Below, one piece after another: positions 46,601 through 55,493 of a stretch of DNA of 64,000 bases. The stretch is taken from contig JAUCBJ010008295.1 of assembly GCA_032718475.1 (NCBI GenBank), forward strand, positions 1 through 64,000, in the 5' to 3' direction. Both the position numbers and the translations under genes were made by a program. Under the pieces are notes generated by a model that worked only from the letters and a program-made list of their open reading frames with translations, did not search any database and was not told where the DNA came from. This stretch comes from Nemertoderma westbladi (taxonomy: Eukaryota > Xenacoelomorpha > Nemertodermatida > Nemertodermatidae). Each line of letters opens with the position of its first letter. The stretch's first letter is position 1.

Positions 46601-47950
46601 TGTTATACAGACGACGGCGAAAGCCAGACTTCTCAAGGAGAAGATAGCGGGAAGGACACTGAGAGATCTTATTACGTAAATAAAATGCCTAAAGATCAGG
46701 TAAGTAAATTCAAGTCTCGAACAAATGACAGGAGAGAACAGGTAAGAAAAACTCCTCCTACGTCTCCCAAGAGAATTCAGGTGAGAAAGCCCGAAGAAAA
46801 GGCAAGTGTGCACAATGTGACTCAGATTAAGGTGAGTAACATCAAACCAAAATGTGCGCTATGTGATGGGACCCATCGCTTGAATATGTGTGATGAATTT
46901 CTAAAGAAATCATTAACTGAGAGACGTGAAGTCATGTGGGATAAGCGGTTATGTTATAATTGCCTCAGACCAGGACACCAAAGGCGAACCTGTTATTCTG
47001 ACATAAAATGTGCAAAGTGTGGTGCGAAACATCATATCTTGTTGCACGCTGAATTCGATCGAAATAGTCCTAATCAGGTAAGTGATTCCGAACTACATGT
47101 CCAATTCAGTGATGTGAACGACACTGATCAATCTGAGATGGAAGGATTCTATACGGACGAGTTCTCCGACGAAAACGAATCCTGTTACATGATAAATACC
47201 GCAGTGTATCGAGCACTCACATATGAAAAAGATACAGACAGCGACTTCACTCTAACTACTTCTGAGCGACAACCATCGTGGAAAGCACCAACTTCCAATG
47301 TAGGAATCCGAGAATTTCCTGTAGTCCAGTTACGGGTCCATGGACCTCAGAAGAGCTATATAGTGAACGCCCTCCTGGACTCCGGCAGCACAGGAACATT
47401 CATTGATAAAGAACTAGCCGAAGACATCTTCGCTGGACAACCTAAGTTCCGAACCAAGCTAAATATGTCAGGCATTATGCAAGTTTGGAAATCTACAGTA
47501 ACAGCTGATTATTATGTAGGCGCGTTGTCCACCCCACAAGACAAACTAGGAGAACATAGCATAAGGTCAGTGAAATTGGTGGCTATAAAGAACTTCGCTA
47601 CTACTCAAGCAGACCTTTATAATTGGGACGAGGATGAGAGCATCCAACATCTTAAGATACCTCGATTCCAGACTGATTATCCTGGAGTGCAAATACTCCT
47701 CGGCCAAAACGCGCATGAGGCGCTGGAGACATTGGAGAAACGGCCTGCTCAACCGCAGCCACTACAGACCTATGCGGTAAGAACTAGAGTAGGTTGGTAC
47801 TTTACTGGCCCTTCCCGTAGAACACTCAGAGAAAGACTACCGCAAGAGCGCGTCTACCAGGTGAGTGAATGGGAAGATGATACTAGTGAGGGAGACGATT
47901 TAACTGAGGGAACCCCATACTCCTCAGATAACGACGACGTGCACCATTGA
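43688..47950 (+). CDS. BEL/Pao gag-protease polyprotein
   Basis: 1420 codons from the ATG at 43688 (MSDTKQNLSDSLLDVTICD). Order: a long acidic N-terminal region, conserved with copies 1 and 2; an Ala/Glu/Lys-rich coiled-coil stretch (about residues 370-435); a basic segment; a DUF1759-like gag domain (about 770-960, FNGDEMKWLPFNEYY); zinc knuckles CALCDGTHRLNMC (about 1056), CYNCLRPGHQRRTC (about 1088) and CAKCGAKHH (about 1107); and an aspartic protease with LLDSGSTGTF (about 1228). It makes the particle and its maturation protease. In typical BEL/Pao elements gag and pol are one frame; here the frame ends at a TGA (47948-47950) just after SSDNDDVHH, because a deletion has removed the RT core and shifted frame. 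The coding sequence also contains eight splice-donor-like motifs. Confidence 0.93.
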   Translation: MSDTKQNLSDSLLDVTICDSDRDVEPSGRKFSSPPTVRKVTPPGVIREPRLVQHRRSIIGTRAQVKRNQEAAEQRQPASQELISQRPDSSSSEDTAELTPERGARMTDEAYSDPLLILPAAVLTRLLIAVEEHQIDWARSQRSTRDSYAGYTREELKSMVESQWNFPGPGLPFDLSEAAWEDIHRMGVAKETIDPAVWKRSAARYAQGFFSSMERVKGQLFQQPQGPQEQGQLLYQVRERILRIRLILSAFEEASKRRQDTSLQVAVKTWFQRVSLQVQGTAQWKAQLEERSTHGESTDATFSQVESEATAEKPHKRDAIDIYLSDYQRFLGDDELRRRLEGLSPNSEGTKLVLDAIDVEMRAANQAKFDEQLRITRVQEEQVKKKRIEDRKKAAVVAAEAERKAAAAEAAAEAKVAEAERNAAEEITQLELENIQENQDCINKQLTASNMQMMNRSTPKRQGYTSSEEGDTTDTEGKGNRSRLSRRKRTFHRQKLPDLPPAVRRQLNNTNLGSTEPTDQIIKIERLPTIVDEPEIIRPVLEITPSVIDTPVLPEPTSQFPLHSTKLPVPSRTAHETVHALDSERNVHDLSPVVPRPPATTLADPVSAVDWVDERRRGMDILLGKMEENQRRSSQQVRELEGTVQQLKGTVKESRLELQEVQQNIALERDKLVNLQKGILPPLVTMCQPVRSEVSHAQGVEPTRIYTASEVETPIVNPIKGNYRPVDNDIPYRTDHNPRNLYTDNSILNNTMAQESFTRQMARTEARQAVKVGEIVKFNGDEMKWLPFNEYYKDNIQNSVLSNGEKLRYLIECLEGSPKLMALKFIGHPDGLRQVWDTLNIRYGNRNNIAGYLYAKLVAPRKFISSGIIEFSDEIQEICRQLDWLGKSHEYQNTMVIRAVASTLPKGGVGTRWDKKVLYMMEQQRRDPTMADLMSFLDGEVKLQLLKLSREKTPDNKVSEKPVSRRKVTPVCYTDDGESQTSQGEDSGKDTERSYYVNKMPKDQVSKFKSRTNDRREQVRKTPPTSPKRIQVRKPEEKASVHNVTQIKVSNIKPKCALCDGTHRLNMCDEFLKKSLTERREVMWDKRLCYNCLRPGHQRRTCYSDIKCAKCGAKHHILLHAEFDRNSPNQVSDSELHVQFSDVNDTDQSEMEGFYTDEFSDENESCYMINTAVYRALTYEKDTDSDFTLTTSERQPSWKAPTSNVGIREFPVVQLRVHGPQKSYIVNALLDSGSTGTFIDKELAEDIFAGQPKFRTKLNMSGIMQVWKSTVTADYYVGALSTPQDKLGEHSIRSVKLVAIKNFATTQADLYNWDEDESIQHLKIPRFQTDYPGVQILLGQNAHEALETLEKRPAQPQPLQTYAVRTRVGWYFTGPSRRTLRERLPQERVYQVSEWEDDTSEGDDLTEGTPYSSDNDDVHH

Positions 47951-50786
47951 GGTCGCTAAAGGAACGGTAGAGTGCTTAAAAAGAGGTGGGTTTCGATTAA
48001 CGAAATTCACCAGCAACTCCCGTGAGTTTCTGGAGTCGATCCCTGCGGAAGATCGAGGGGCGAAAGATCTAGATTTGATCAAAGATGATCTGCCAGAAAC
48101 CAAGACACTCGGCTTGAAATGGGACACAGAGCGAGATATCCTGTTTTTCCAGCTAAAACAGCGAGATAATCCAGTTCGAACCAAACGGATTTGCTTAAGT
48201 ATACTGAGCACTTATTTCGATCCATTGGGATTTATTAGTCCAGTTATCTTGATTGCTCGTAGTTTGGTACATCAAATGTGGCTTGAAAACCACTCATGGG
48301 ACGATCCACTTAAGGGAGAATTATTGAAGAAGTGGATGAAATGGGAAGATTCTCTGCCGGCTATCGAGGATTTTATAATTTCCCGTTCATATTTTGGTCA
48401 TGTTCTCCCTACGTATTCCTATCAACTCCATGTGTTTGGAGACGCCAGCGATATGGGAATAGGTATAGTAGCCTATCTAAGAGTGGAAACTCCGGATGGA
48501 ATCAAAGTTGCCTTGGTTACTTCTAAGGCATTAATCAACAACAAGTTGAAAGTTCCTCGAGCGGAGTTAAAAGCGGCTCTATACGCTACAGCCATCGGCC
48601 GGAATGTAACAGAACAGATTGACTATCCATTAGAGAAAACTGTCTATTGGACCGACGCTTTACTCGTGTTAGAGTATATAACCAATGAAGTCTGTCAGTT
48701 CAGCGTCTTCGTTACCAACAGAGTAGCCATCATACTTAGTCGCACGACGATGGACCAATGGAGACATTGCCCCGGAACGATTAATCCAGCAGACATCGCC
48801 TCCCGAGGAGCGACTCCCAAGGAATTGGTAAATACTCCCGAATGGTTAGGTGGACCCGACTTTCTCTACAAAGAAGAAGAAGAATGGCCTCCCCATCTCA
48901 CAACAGCAGAGATCAGACAGGCCAAGGGAGCGGAGAAAGTTAAACCCAAAACTCGAGCGAGTAAATCGAAGTTGTTTAAACCTGCGGTTGATCTATCTGT
49001 ATTATTTACTTCCGGAGAGGATGCTTTGGATCAGAAACCCACCGCCACGACTAAAGAAGTCTTGGAAATCCGTGACAAGGATTGGAAATCTGGAATACCA
49101 GATATCGCGCAAGGACTCTCACCCCTCCTGCAGAGAGTGATACGTCATTACAGTTCCTGGAATCGGCTCTGTAAAGCCGTCACCTATTTAAAACGATGTT
49201 TTCATCATCGTTACTCCGGGACAAAGACCAATAGTGATGATGCTCCATCAACATCTGCACGAGTCCATGTTGTTAAAGATCTTCCCCAATACAAGATATC
49301 CGACAGGTTTCTAAAGGAGAAGATCAGTTACCAGGAGCATGATGAAACCAACAAACAGATGCTGAGACTCCTACAATGCTATGAGGATCCCGATAAGTAT
49401 TTCCTGTTGTTAAGAAATCCGCAGATGCACTTAAGGGATCGCTTCTCTAGTACCATGATAGATGGGTTAATACGTGTTGGAGGCAGGCTCACCAACGCCC
49501 CATTATCCTTTGACACTAAATTTCCCATACTCATTAGAAATCTTGACATACAAATCAAGATGATTGTGGATGTTCATAGCAAACTGTATCATGCTGGAAG
49601 AGAACGAGTTCTGAGCGAAATTCGAACTCGCTACTATTTTTATAAACCCCGTAGGGCTCTGAACCAAGTCCTTAGGAACTGCATACCCTGTAGGAAAGCA
49701 TTCAGTAGGCCTTTGACACAGCGAGAGGCAGAATTACCTAGGGAAAGAGTAAGCTTCTACGAACCACCCTTTACTAATACCGGTGTGGATTTATTTGGCC
49801 CTATTGAAGTATATCGTGCCCGGACTATAGTCAAGAGATGGTGTGTCATCTTCGTTTGTATGACTTGTAGAGCTATCCATCTCGATATGGTAAACGATCT
49901 ATCCACCAACAGCTTCGTGTTGAGTTTACGACGACAGATCGCTCGCTTCGGAACCAGTAACACGATGAGATCGGATAAGGGAACGAACTTCATTGGCGCC
50001 AACAACGAAATTCAAGCTTACGTAAAGGACTGGAACAAAAGACAGGTGGACGATCAGCTAAGGATAACAGCGTCTAGCTGGACCTTCAACGCCGCCGACG
50101 CCCCTTGGTGGGGAGGAAGTTGGGAGAGATTGATTAGGAGCGTGAAGACTGCGTTCCACTTTATTGTGCCTTGTCGCGCTTATCTCACCGACGAACTATT
50201 GCGGACGTTAATGGAGGAAATCGCCGCCTATCTCAACGAAAGACCGCTTATGCCAGTCTCTTCAAGTCCTGATTCCCTGGAAGCGCTAACACCCGCGCAC
50301 TTTCTACTGAAGAAACCCGTAGCCATGCTCCCACGATCGGAGATCACAGACGGAGACGAGTACTGCCGTCGAACCTGGCAACTTATGCAGTTGCTATCCC
50401 GTCGTTTCGCTGACCATTTCGAGAAACATTACCTGCCCACTCTACAACTTCGAACTAAGTGGTTTGCGCAGCAAGAAAACGTCAGCGCTGGAGACATGGT
50501 GCTTATTGTGGACCCCGATCTCCCACGTAAGCGATGGCAAACAGGACGTATCATCGAGACTCATATCTCGAGCTATGGTTTGGTGCGATCAGTAGAACTC
50601 GTCGTCATGCGGCGTAACTTTAAGAAACCAGGGATAGTCTTTGAGACTCAACAGCTCAATCGCCCAGTGGGTCGTTTATGTTTACTGGAAAGAGACAGAG
50701 AGCTCTCCGGAAACTATGGAAGGCAAGAAACTCTTCCCACGACCACTTCCCTAATCCAACCGACATCTAGGGACTCCCCAACTTAA
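47904..50786 (+). pseudogene. BEL/Pao pol remnant: RNase H and integrase, RT core deleted
   Basis: Open from 47904 (after TAA at 47901) to 50786, in the +1 frame relative to gag with a 47-base overlap and no usable ATG at its start. It begins at TIEVAKGTVECLKRGGFRLT, the region that normally follows the YVDD box, so fingers, palm and catalytic Asp pair of RT are missing. Retained: the A17-type segment (STYFDPLGFISPV, near 48210); RNase H acidic residues D (48441), E (48564), D (48654) and D (48792); integrase zinc site H-x4-H-x29-C-x2-C (49575-49691); integrase D (49788), D (49974) and E (50124); and a DUF5641-like tail (LPRKRWQTGRII, near 50521). SDKGTNF replaces the usual SDNG. RNase H and integrase look intact although RT is gone. 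Confidence 0.88.
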
Positions 50787-52433
50787 TATCGTTCGGAGTG
50801 GGCGTGTGACTCTATTATTTTATATTATTTTATTATTTTTATATTTATGTATGTATTACTTTGTAATTTTATTATAATCGTTTTATTTAATTTAGTAGAA
50901 TATTATTTAGTGATTATTTAGTAGAATAGTGCAATATGTTCGTGTTCATTGCGTACGTAATTACTTATATTATATTTAGTGCGACGGCGAGAAATAATTC
51001 TTTTTCTCTTTCCTTACTGTCCGTATTATATTATAAATACGTAACTACAGTAAGATGAAATGTCCGTACTTATTAAAGTACAATAAAGCCACTACTATAT
51101 TTAAGTATTATTGGTAGGCAGAGTATTAGGAATGCAAAGTTCAGATCCTCGTGTCTCGGCTAAACCAAGCTCTGGGTAGACCTTGGAAACGACTTGCCTC
51201 TTCACACTGACATTGCTTCGTGCGATATTGCTCTCATACCGTATATTAAATAATACATATAGTAGCGTGATGTCCCTTTAACAGTAGCGTATAACGCAAA
51301 ATAAATCTGTTAAACCCTTTGACCATCTGTAATTCTAGTCGATTAAGATATCGCGGCATCCACCGATATACTTGAAAGACAAATTCTAGAATCAGTGGTT
51401 AACGTCCCCAGACAAGTTCTGGAATAAATCGGTGCCCATCTCAAATATTAATTATTTAATATTTGCAAATCTAATAAATCAAAATCTGTAAAATTCAGAT
51501 CCTTCAACAATTCTAGTCAATTAAGATATCGTAGCATTTACCGATATTCTTAAAAAGACAATTTTCATAGAATTAAGGATCTTGTGTCCCCAGACATATT
51601 CTAGAATCAAGATATGTCCATCTAATTAGTAAATAATAAAATTTCAGGGAATAATTTAAATTCATGCCTTTTAATGAATTTAATAAATTGCCATTTTTAC
51701 GCAATTTATAACATTCCCAAAATTCCATTAATTAATAGATCACGGGAGCGGAGATTTATCTTCTTATGCGTATGAGTGTGCGAAAGTCTCCCAAACATAG
51801 TCAATAGCCTATAAAATTCATAAAGTCATGTATCAAACAGGACATTGACTATTAAAGAATACTATTAAATAACATCCCAGATCTGTATGCATTGGAATTA
51901 CCCTAATTCTACCGCTAGCTTTGCATAATGTCACCATAGCAACAACCACGCTAAAATTAGAATTGAGTTAAAAGAACAATAGAAAGCTTGTCCCATTGAA
52001 TAGCATAGGGAATAAATAGCGCACTGCTAGTATCCAAGGATACATAATAATACAGTGACATTCTGGAAGGCATTGACTAACGGACAAATGGCCCGAATGT
52101 GTGTAGTTGTGACCAGTTGTGTGATATTTGTGAGTTTATAGGTGAATGTTACTGCTAAAGTGTGTTTACAGTAGCTAGTCGCAATCGTGAAAGTAACCTA
52201 ACTCTCCAAGGAAAACCTGAAGTACATCTAAGCCTTTGGGACGGACAGTTGAGTGACTTGTGCCGGTTATCGTTGTCGTTGTACGGCTACGTCGTTGGCA
52301 AAAGTACAGCGACAGCGGTATATCGGCGCTGAGGATCTCACACTGTCCGGGGGCAAGGGAGAAGTAGGCAGCGACGCCCACTCGCCTAATAAATATAAAC
52401 TCATTATAATATTGGTGAACTCGTATAGCAGAT
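50787..52433 (+). other. AT-rich region between pol and ORF3, with two diverged direct repeats
   Basis: No frame of note. From about 51330 and again from about 51505 the same order of boxes appears: AATTCTAGTC, AAGATATCG, CCGATAT, a CCCCAGACA tract and ATTCTAGAAT. This is collinear with copy 2. The last 200 bp (52230-52430) contain a GTT/CGT-rich part conserved with copy 2 and end in TAGCAGAT just before the ORF3 ATG. Confidence 0.65.
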
Positions 52434-52811
52434 ATGACTGAATTAATAGAAGATGATCTTGGTATCAGGGAGAGATATACTCTACCTTTACAAGCGTTTG
52501 TCGATAGCTTGATACGCGGCGACGCTGATCCAACTACTACGGAGGACGATGGTCGTTATATCGAACCGCCAATGTCCCAGGAGCAACTTACGCGTGAATT
52601 GGACTATAGAAAATTCACTGCTCGCTATACGCATCGTAATGGTACGTATATGGACTTCCTGGCTACTGGTCATCCTATTGATTTACACGACACCGACGAT
52701 GTCGACACCGAAAGGGAAATGGTTTTATTTAAATATCATACCCAGCGGAGTCGAAACGACAAATCGAGAATAGAACACGAGAACTCTATTCGAAATCAAC
52801 TCGAAGGATAG
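52434..52811 (+). CDS. BEL/Pao accessory ORF3 (125 aa, unknown function)
   Basis: ATG at 52434, TAG at 52809. The product starts MTELIEDDLGIRERYTLPLQ and contains DGRYIEPPMSQ, a conserved ELDYRKF-ARYT-RNGTYM core and TGHPIDLHD. It is acidic at the N-terminus and basic near the end (HTQRSRNDKSRIE). There is no signal peptide, membrane segment or Cys motif, and I recognise no family. Copy 2 carries the same frame with clear amino-acid conservation up to about residue 95, which is the main argument that it is a gene. Its position after pol, 1.6 kb downstream of the pol stop, means translation needs a spliced or separate mRNA; TAGCAG directly before the ATG could serve as a 3' splice site. Confidence 0.6.
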   Translation: MTELIEDDLGIRERYTLPLQAFVDSLIRGDADPTTTEDDGRYIEPPMSQEQLTRELDYRKFTARYTHRNGTYMDFLATGHPIDLHDTDDVDTEREMVLFKYHTQRSRNDKSRIEHENSIRNQLEG

Positions 52812-52869
52812 AACGTGGAAGAAGGTTGATGCGGACAAATAAAGGAGAACCACTGGAGAAGAGACATGG

Positions 52870-53490
52870 GTTAATGTCCAGGGTCCATAATGTGAATAGT
52901 TTTCCCCGGGGCACGGGTGCTCGCGGGCGGTCTCCTTCGGGAGGCTGTAACTTTCCCTTCCTTCATCGTTTTCCTGTAATTATTGTGATCAGTGTCACAA
53001 TTAAAAGGCAAGAATGAATGATGATGTGACGGAAAACACATCCATTGTGGTATCTTATGGATACTATCGTATATCCTCCCTCCTCTCTACTCCTCTTACC
53101 CTCTTATACGTTGTTACTAAAGATACGACATATTTCATCCCACCTTCTCTTCCCAACGTGCTCGGAGCTTCGGGAAACGAGCACTAAACTCCCATCCCTT
53201 ACCGTTTATTTGTATGCTAATATTGGTGTCCGCACCTCCTGTCCATGTGTCCTTCTGTTGATATTTATGATATCAACTTCCACCCTCTCGTTGTTGATTA
53301 GATAATCAACCACCAAGGATTTCCTTAAATCCACAACCGTGATACAAGGACTGAAAGGACACGCAGTTAGTAGGTGAACAACTGGTACCATTGTGTGTCA
53401 TAAATCTGGTTGTTCACCTCCCTCAATGATTGGAGATATAAATCTTATAATCTGTGGAACAACTGAGGCATTGAACTGGTTGTTCCCTCA
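52870..53490 (+). other. Array of hairpins between ORF3 and ORF4
   Basis: At least ten local inverted repeats: CTCC-TTCG-GGAG (52932-52943, a UUCG tetraloop stem), ATTGTGA/TCACAAT (52982-53001), GATGTG/CACATC (53023-53042), GTATC/GATAC (53050-53064), GTGCTCG/CGAGCAC (53158-53184), GTTGATAT/ATATCAAC (53257-53277), GTTGATTA/TAATCAAC (53293-53310), GGATTT/AAATCC (53317-53332), AGGTGAACAAC/GTTGTTCACCT (53372-53419) and GGAACAAC/GTTGTTCC (53456-53486). No frame spans it. Two loops share TTATG. Copy 2 lacks this region. Confidence 0.55.
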
Positions 53491-53639
53491 TCGCAATGGG
53501 GATAAATTCAGTTGGAGATAGTCCTCGAATGTTACAATCCTCCTACTGAGATCGTATTTCTGAATATTTAGAATGCGAAATAGTTTTTCCTCTGCTCTAC
53601 CATCGCTGTCGGAGAACATATTAGGCATACAACAGGAAT

Positions 53640-54161
53640 ATGGAGAACATTCCATACCCTTTCGTTGATACTCAGCTGATTGCTCCTTGGGCCGAAGGCC
53701 GAGGTTTCTTTCGCACTATGTATGCCAATACACCCAGCGACATTACTAAAGTACAACGGACATCCATCGGACATCTTGCCTTTCAAGAATATGGATGGAA
53801 CTTCAAAGTTGGAAATCCTATCAATTACCAGCAGGTATATGGAGATCATTACTCTCGTTTATATTTTGATGGACCATTAACTGCGCCTGGTGCCGTATAT
53901 AGCTTTATGAGTGTTCCACTTCGCCCTTCCTTAGCTATATACACGATCTTTGAAAACGCAGCACTTGCCGGTTGGCTAGCCGATGTGTGCAGTCGTACCA
54001 TACGCGCTCATCCCTTAATACTTGGAACTAAACTCGCCAAGTTAGACGAACACAATAAGTTCATACGTTTCGAATGTTTCCGGCGCTTTCTGACTCCGTT
54101 CCGTAACGTTGATAGTCAGTTCAAGGACCGCGCGCTGACCAAACTCAGTCTGAGAGACTAA
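53640..54161 (+). CDS. BEL/Pao accessory ORF4 (173 aa, unknown function)
   Basis: ATG at 53640 (MENIPYPFVDTQLIAPWAEG), TAA at 54159-54161. The composition looks like a globular, aromatic-rich protein (GWNFKVGNPINYQQVYGDHY; SMVP-like SFMSVPLRPSLAIY). A mildly hydrophobic helix, ENAALAGWLADVC, is present, but there is no signal peptide or convincing membrane anchor, so it does not look like an envelope protein. No family recognised. The next frame, ORF5, continues in the same phase directly after the TAA, so ORF4 is probably the N-terminal half of a longer protein, made by stop-codon readthrough or broken by a recent nonsense mutation. No second copy exists in the window for comparison. Confidence 0.55.
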   Translation: MENIPYPFVDTQLIAPWAEGRGFFRTMYANTPSDITKVQRTSIGHLAFQEYGWNFKVGNPINYQQVYGDHYSRLYFDGPLTAPGAVYSFMSVPLRPSLAIYTIFENAALAGWLADVCSRTIRAHPLILGTKLAKLDEHNKFIRFECFRRFLTPFRNVDSQFKDRALTKLSLRD

Positions 54162-55415
54162 GCTGCGGAGAAACTGAGTAGCGCTGGATTTGCCGTGTTT
54201 CAAGACGTTTGTATACAGAACTTACATTCATCTGTTATACAAAGACCCCGAATACCTACAGGTTATTCTGTCGTGGAAATACAGACAGTGGATCCACTTA
54301 CTGAGACAGACGCACCCACTTCGTCTATACAGCTGGAGGATGAACCAGTGTGCTTGGAATCAGAAGCGATTCAGCCTACAACTTCCCGGAGCAGTGACAA
54401 TGATTATGTCATAGAGTGGTATCAAGGTCCACAGCGTCTCACAGCGTACGATTATCGACACGCCAACTACGTTTCTCGAAAACGTTGTCGATTATGCGCA
54501 TCGAGAGACCACTTCACTCCTCTAGACTCGAGCGTACCTTGTTCCTATTTCCTCGAACAACCGATGATGGAAATATATTGTGATTATTGCCGGCTTAATA
54601 ACTCCCATATATTTGCCGTCTGCCCACAATTTATGACTCAATGTCACTACTGTCAACTTAAAGGACATGAAAGTTACAATTGTCCCTTTAATCGCGATTT
54701 AGAGAGCGTAGACGAGATGATCACCCTGCGATACATCCGAGCTTGGGAAGCGAACGCAGATTTACATTGCGAATCCCGACATCGCTATTACCCTGGACGA
54801 GCTTACGAGGGAGTTTACGCGTTCCATCCTTATCTATTCGCGTCGATTGAACAGAAAACACGCGTACCAAGTTACGAGTTAATGAAGCGTGTTGGTGAGT
54901 GTATTTCCACCAAGTTTGTCAGGAAATACCTTAGAAACGTTAACCCTAATGATATAACCACATATCACCTGATCAATTTTATCCGTCAGGACCCTGAGTA
55001 TGGCGACATCTTTGTGAACTCGCATCCTGAACTACAGGAAATATCTCGGCGACCATATGAATATCGAACCCGAGAACGCGAGCTGGAGAGAACCATTAAA
55101 CCGAGAAAGTTCCTCACCACTCACGGTCCACCCGCCGCTAGTGTCCAGACGACCCGTCAAGGACCCGTAGGAGCTGCTGTCCTGAGACGCGCTCTAAAGG
55201 CCGTTAGACCTCGCTCCACTGAGGTTGATATTAATCAACCAGGTACTTCGACCGGCGGGTATACCGATCGTAACCCTACACCTTCTGATGCAATTGTATT
55301 GCACCCTTCGCCTCGGAGCTACAGCCCTCCTCGTAAAGTGGCTCGCCCCAAAGAGAAAAGGACTCTTGCTGGACTCGGGAAACTGCGTAAACGCCGTCCG
55401 CGTAAGAAAGACTAA
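54162..55415 (+). CDS. BEL/Pao accessory ORF5, zinc-knuckle protein continuing ORF4
   Basis: Open in the ORF4 frame from the codon after the TAA to a stop at 55413. The first in-frame ATG is only at 54564, after the first Cys pair, so translation from its own start would lose part of the domain. Features: C-x2-C (RCRLC, near 54486) with further H and C; a knuckle C-x2-C-x5-H-x4-C (54579-54623); a canonical C-x2-C-x4-H-x4-C knuckle (54642-54683); an Arg-rich helical part (TRERELERTIKPRKF); and a strongly basic tail, KLRKRRPRKKD, that looks like a nuclear or nucleic-acid-binding signal. The C-terminal 60 codons are conserved in copy 2. It resembles a second nucleocapsid-like protein; role unknown. 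Confidence 0.6.
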   Translation, partial: AAEKLSSAGFAVFQDVCIQNLHSSVIQRPRIPTGYSVVEIQTVDPLTETDAPTSSIQLEDEPVCLESEAIQPTTSRSSDNDYVIEWYQGPQRLTAYDYRHANYVSRKRCRLCASRDHFTPLDSSVPCSYFLEQPMMEIYCDYCRLNNSHIFAVCPQFMTQCHYCQLKGHESYNCPFNRDLESVDEMITLRYIRAWEANADLHCESRHRYYPGRAYEGVYAFHPYLFASIEQKTRVPSYELMKRVGECISTKFVRKYLRNVNPNDITTYHLINFIRQDPEYGDIFVNSHPELQEISRRPYEYRTRERELERTIKPRKFLTTHGPPAASVQTTRQGPVGAAVLRRALKAVRPRSTEVDINQPGTSTGGYTDRNPTPSDAIVLHPSPRSYSPPRKVARPKEKRTLAGLGKLRKRRPRKKD

Positions 55416-55480
55416 CTGTTTAGAGTATCTTTAGGTTTTAGAAACTGTGATTTTTGTATTTTATAGACTGAAAATCCCAT

Positions 55481-55493
55481 TTTCTGGGAGCGG
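55481..55493 (+). promoter_or_regulatory. Putative polypurine tract before the 3' LTR
   Basis: TTTCTGGGAGCGG immediately precedes the TG of the 3' LTR and is identical in copy 2. It is purine-rich over its last eight bases, as expected for the plus-strand primer, but short. Confidence 0.45.

Noticed and set aside
53640-54161. Envelope protein in the post-pol position
   Set aside because: No signal peptide, no transmembrane anchor and no Cys pattern of an envelope glycoprotein in ORF4.
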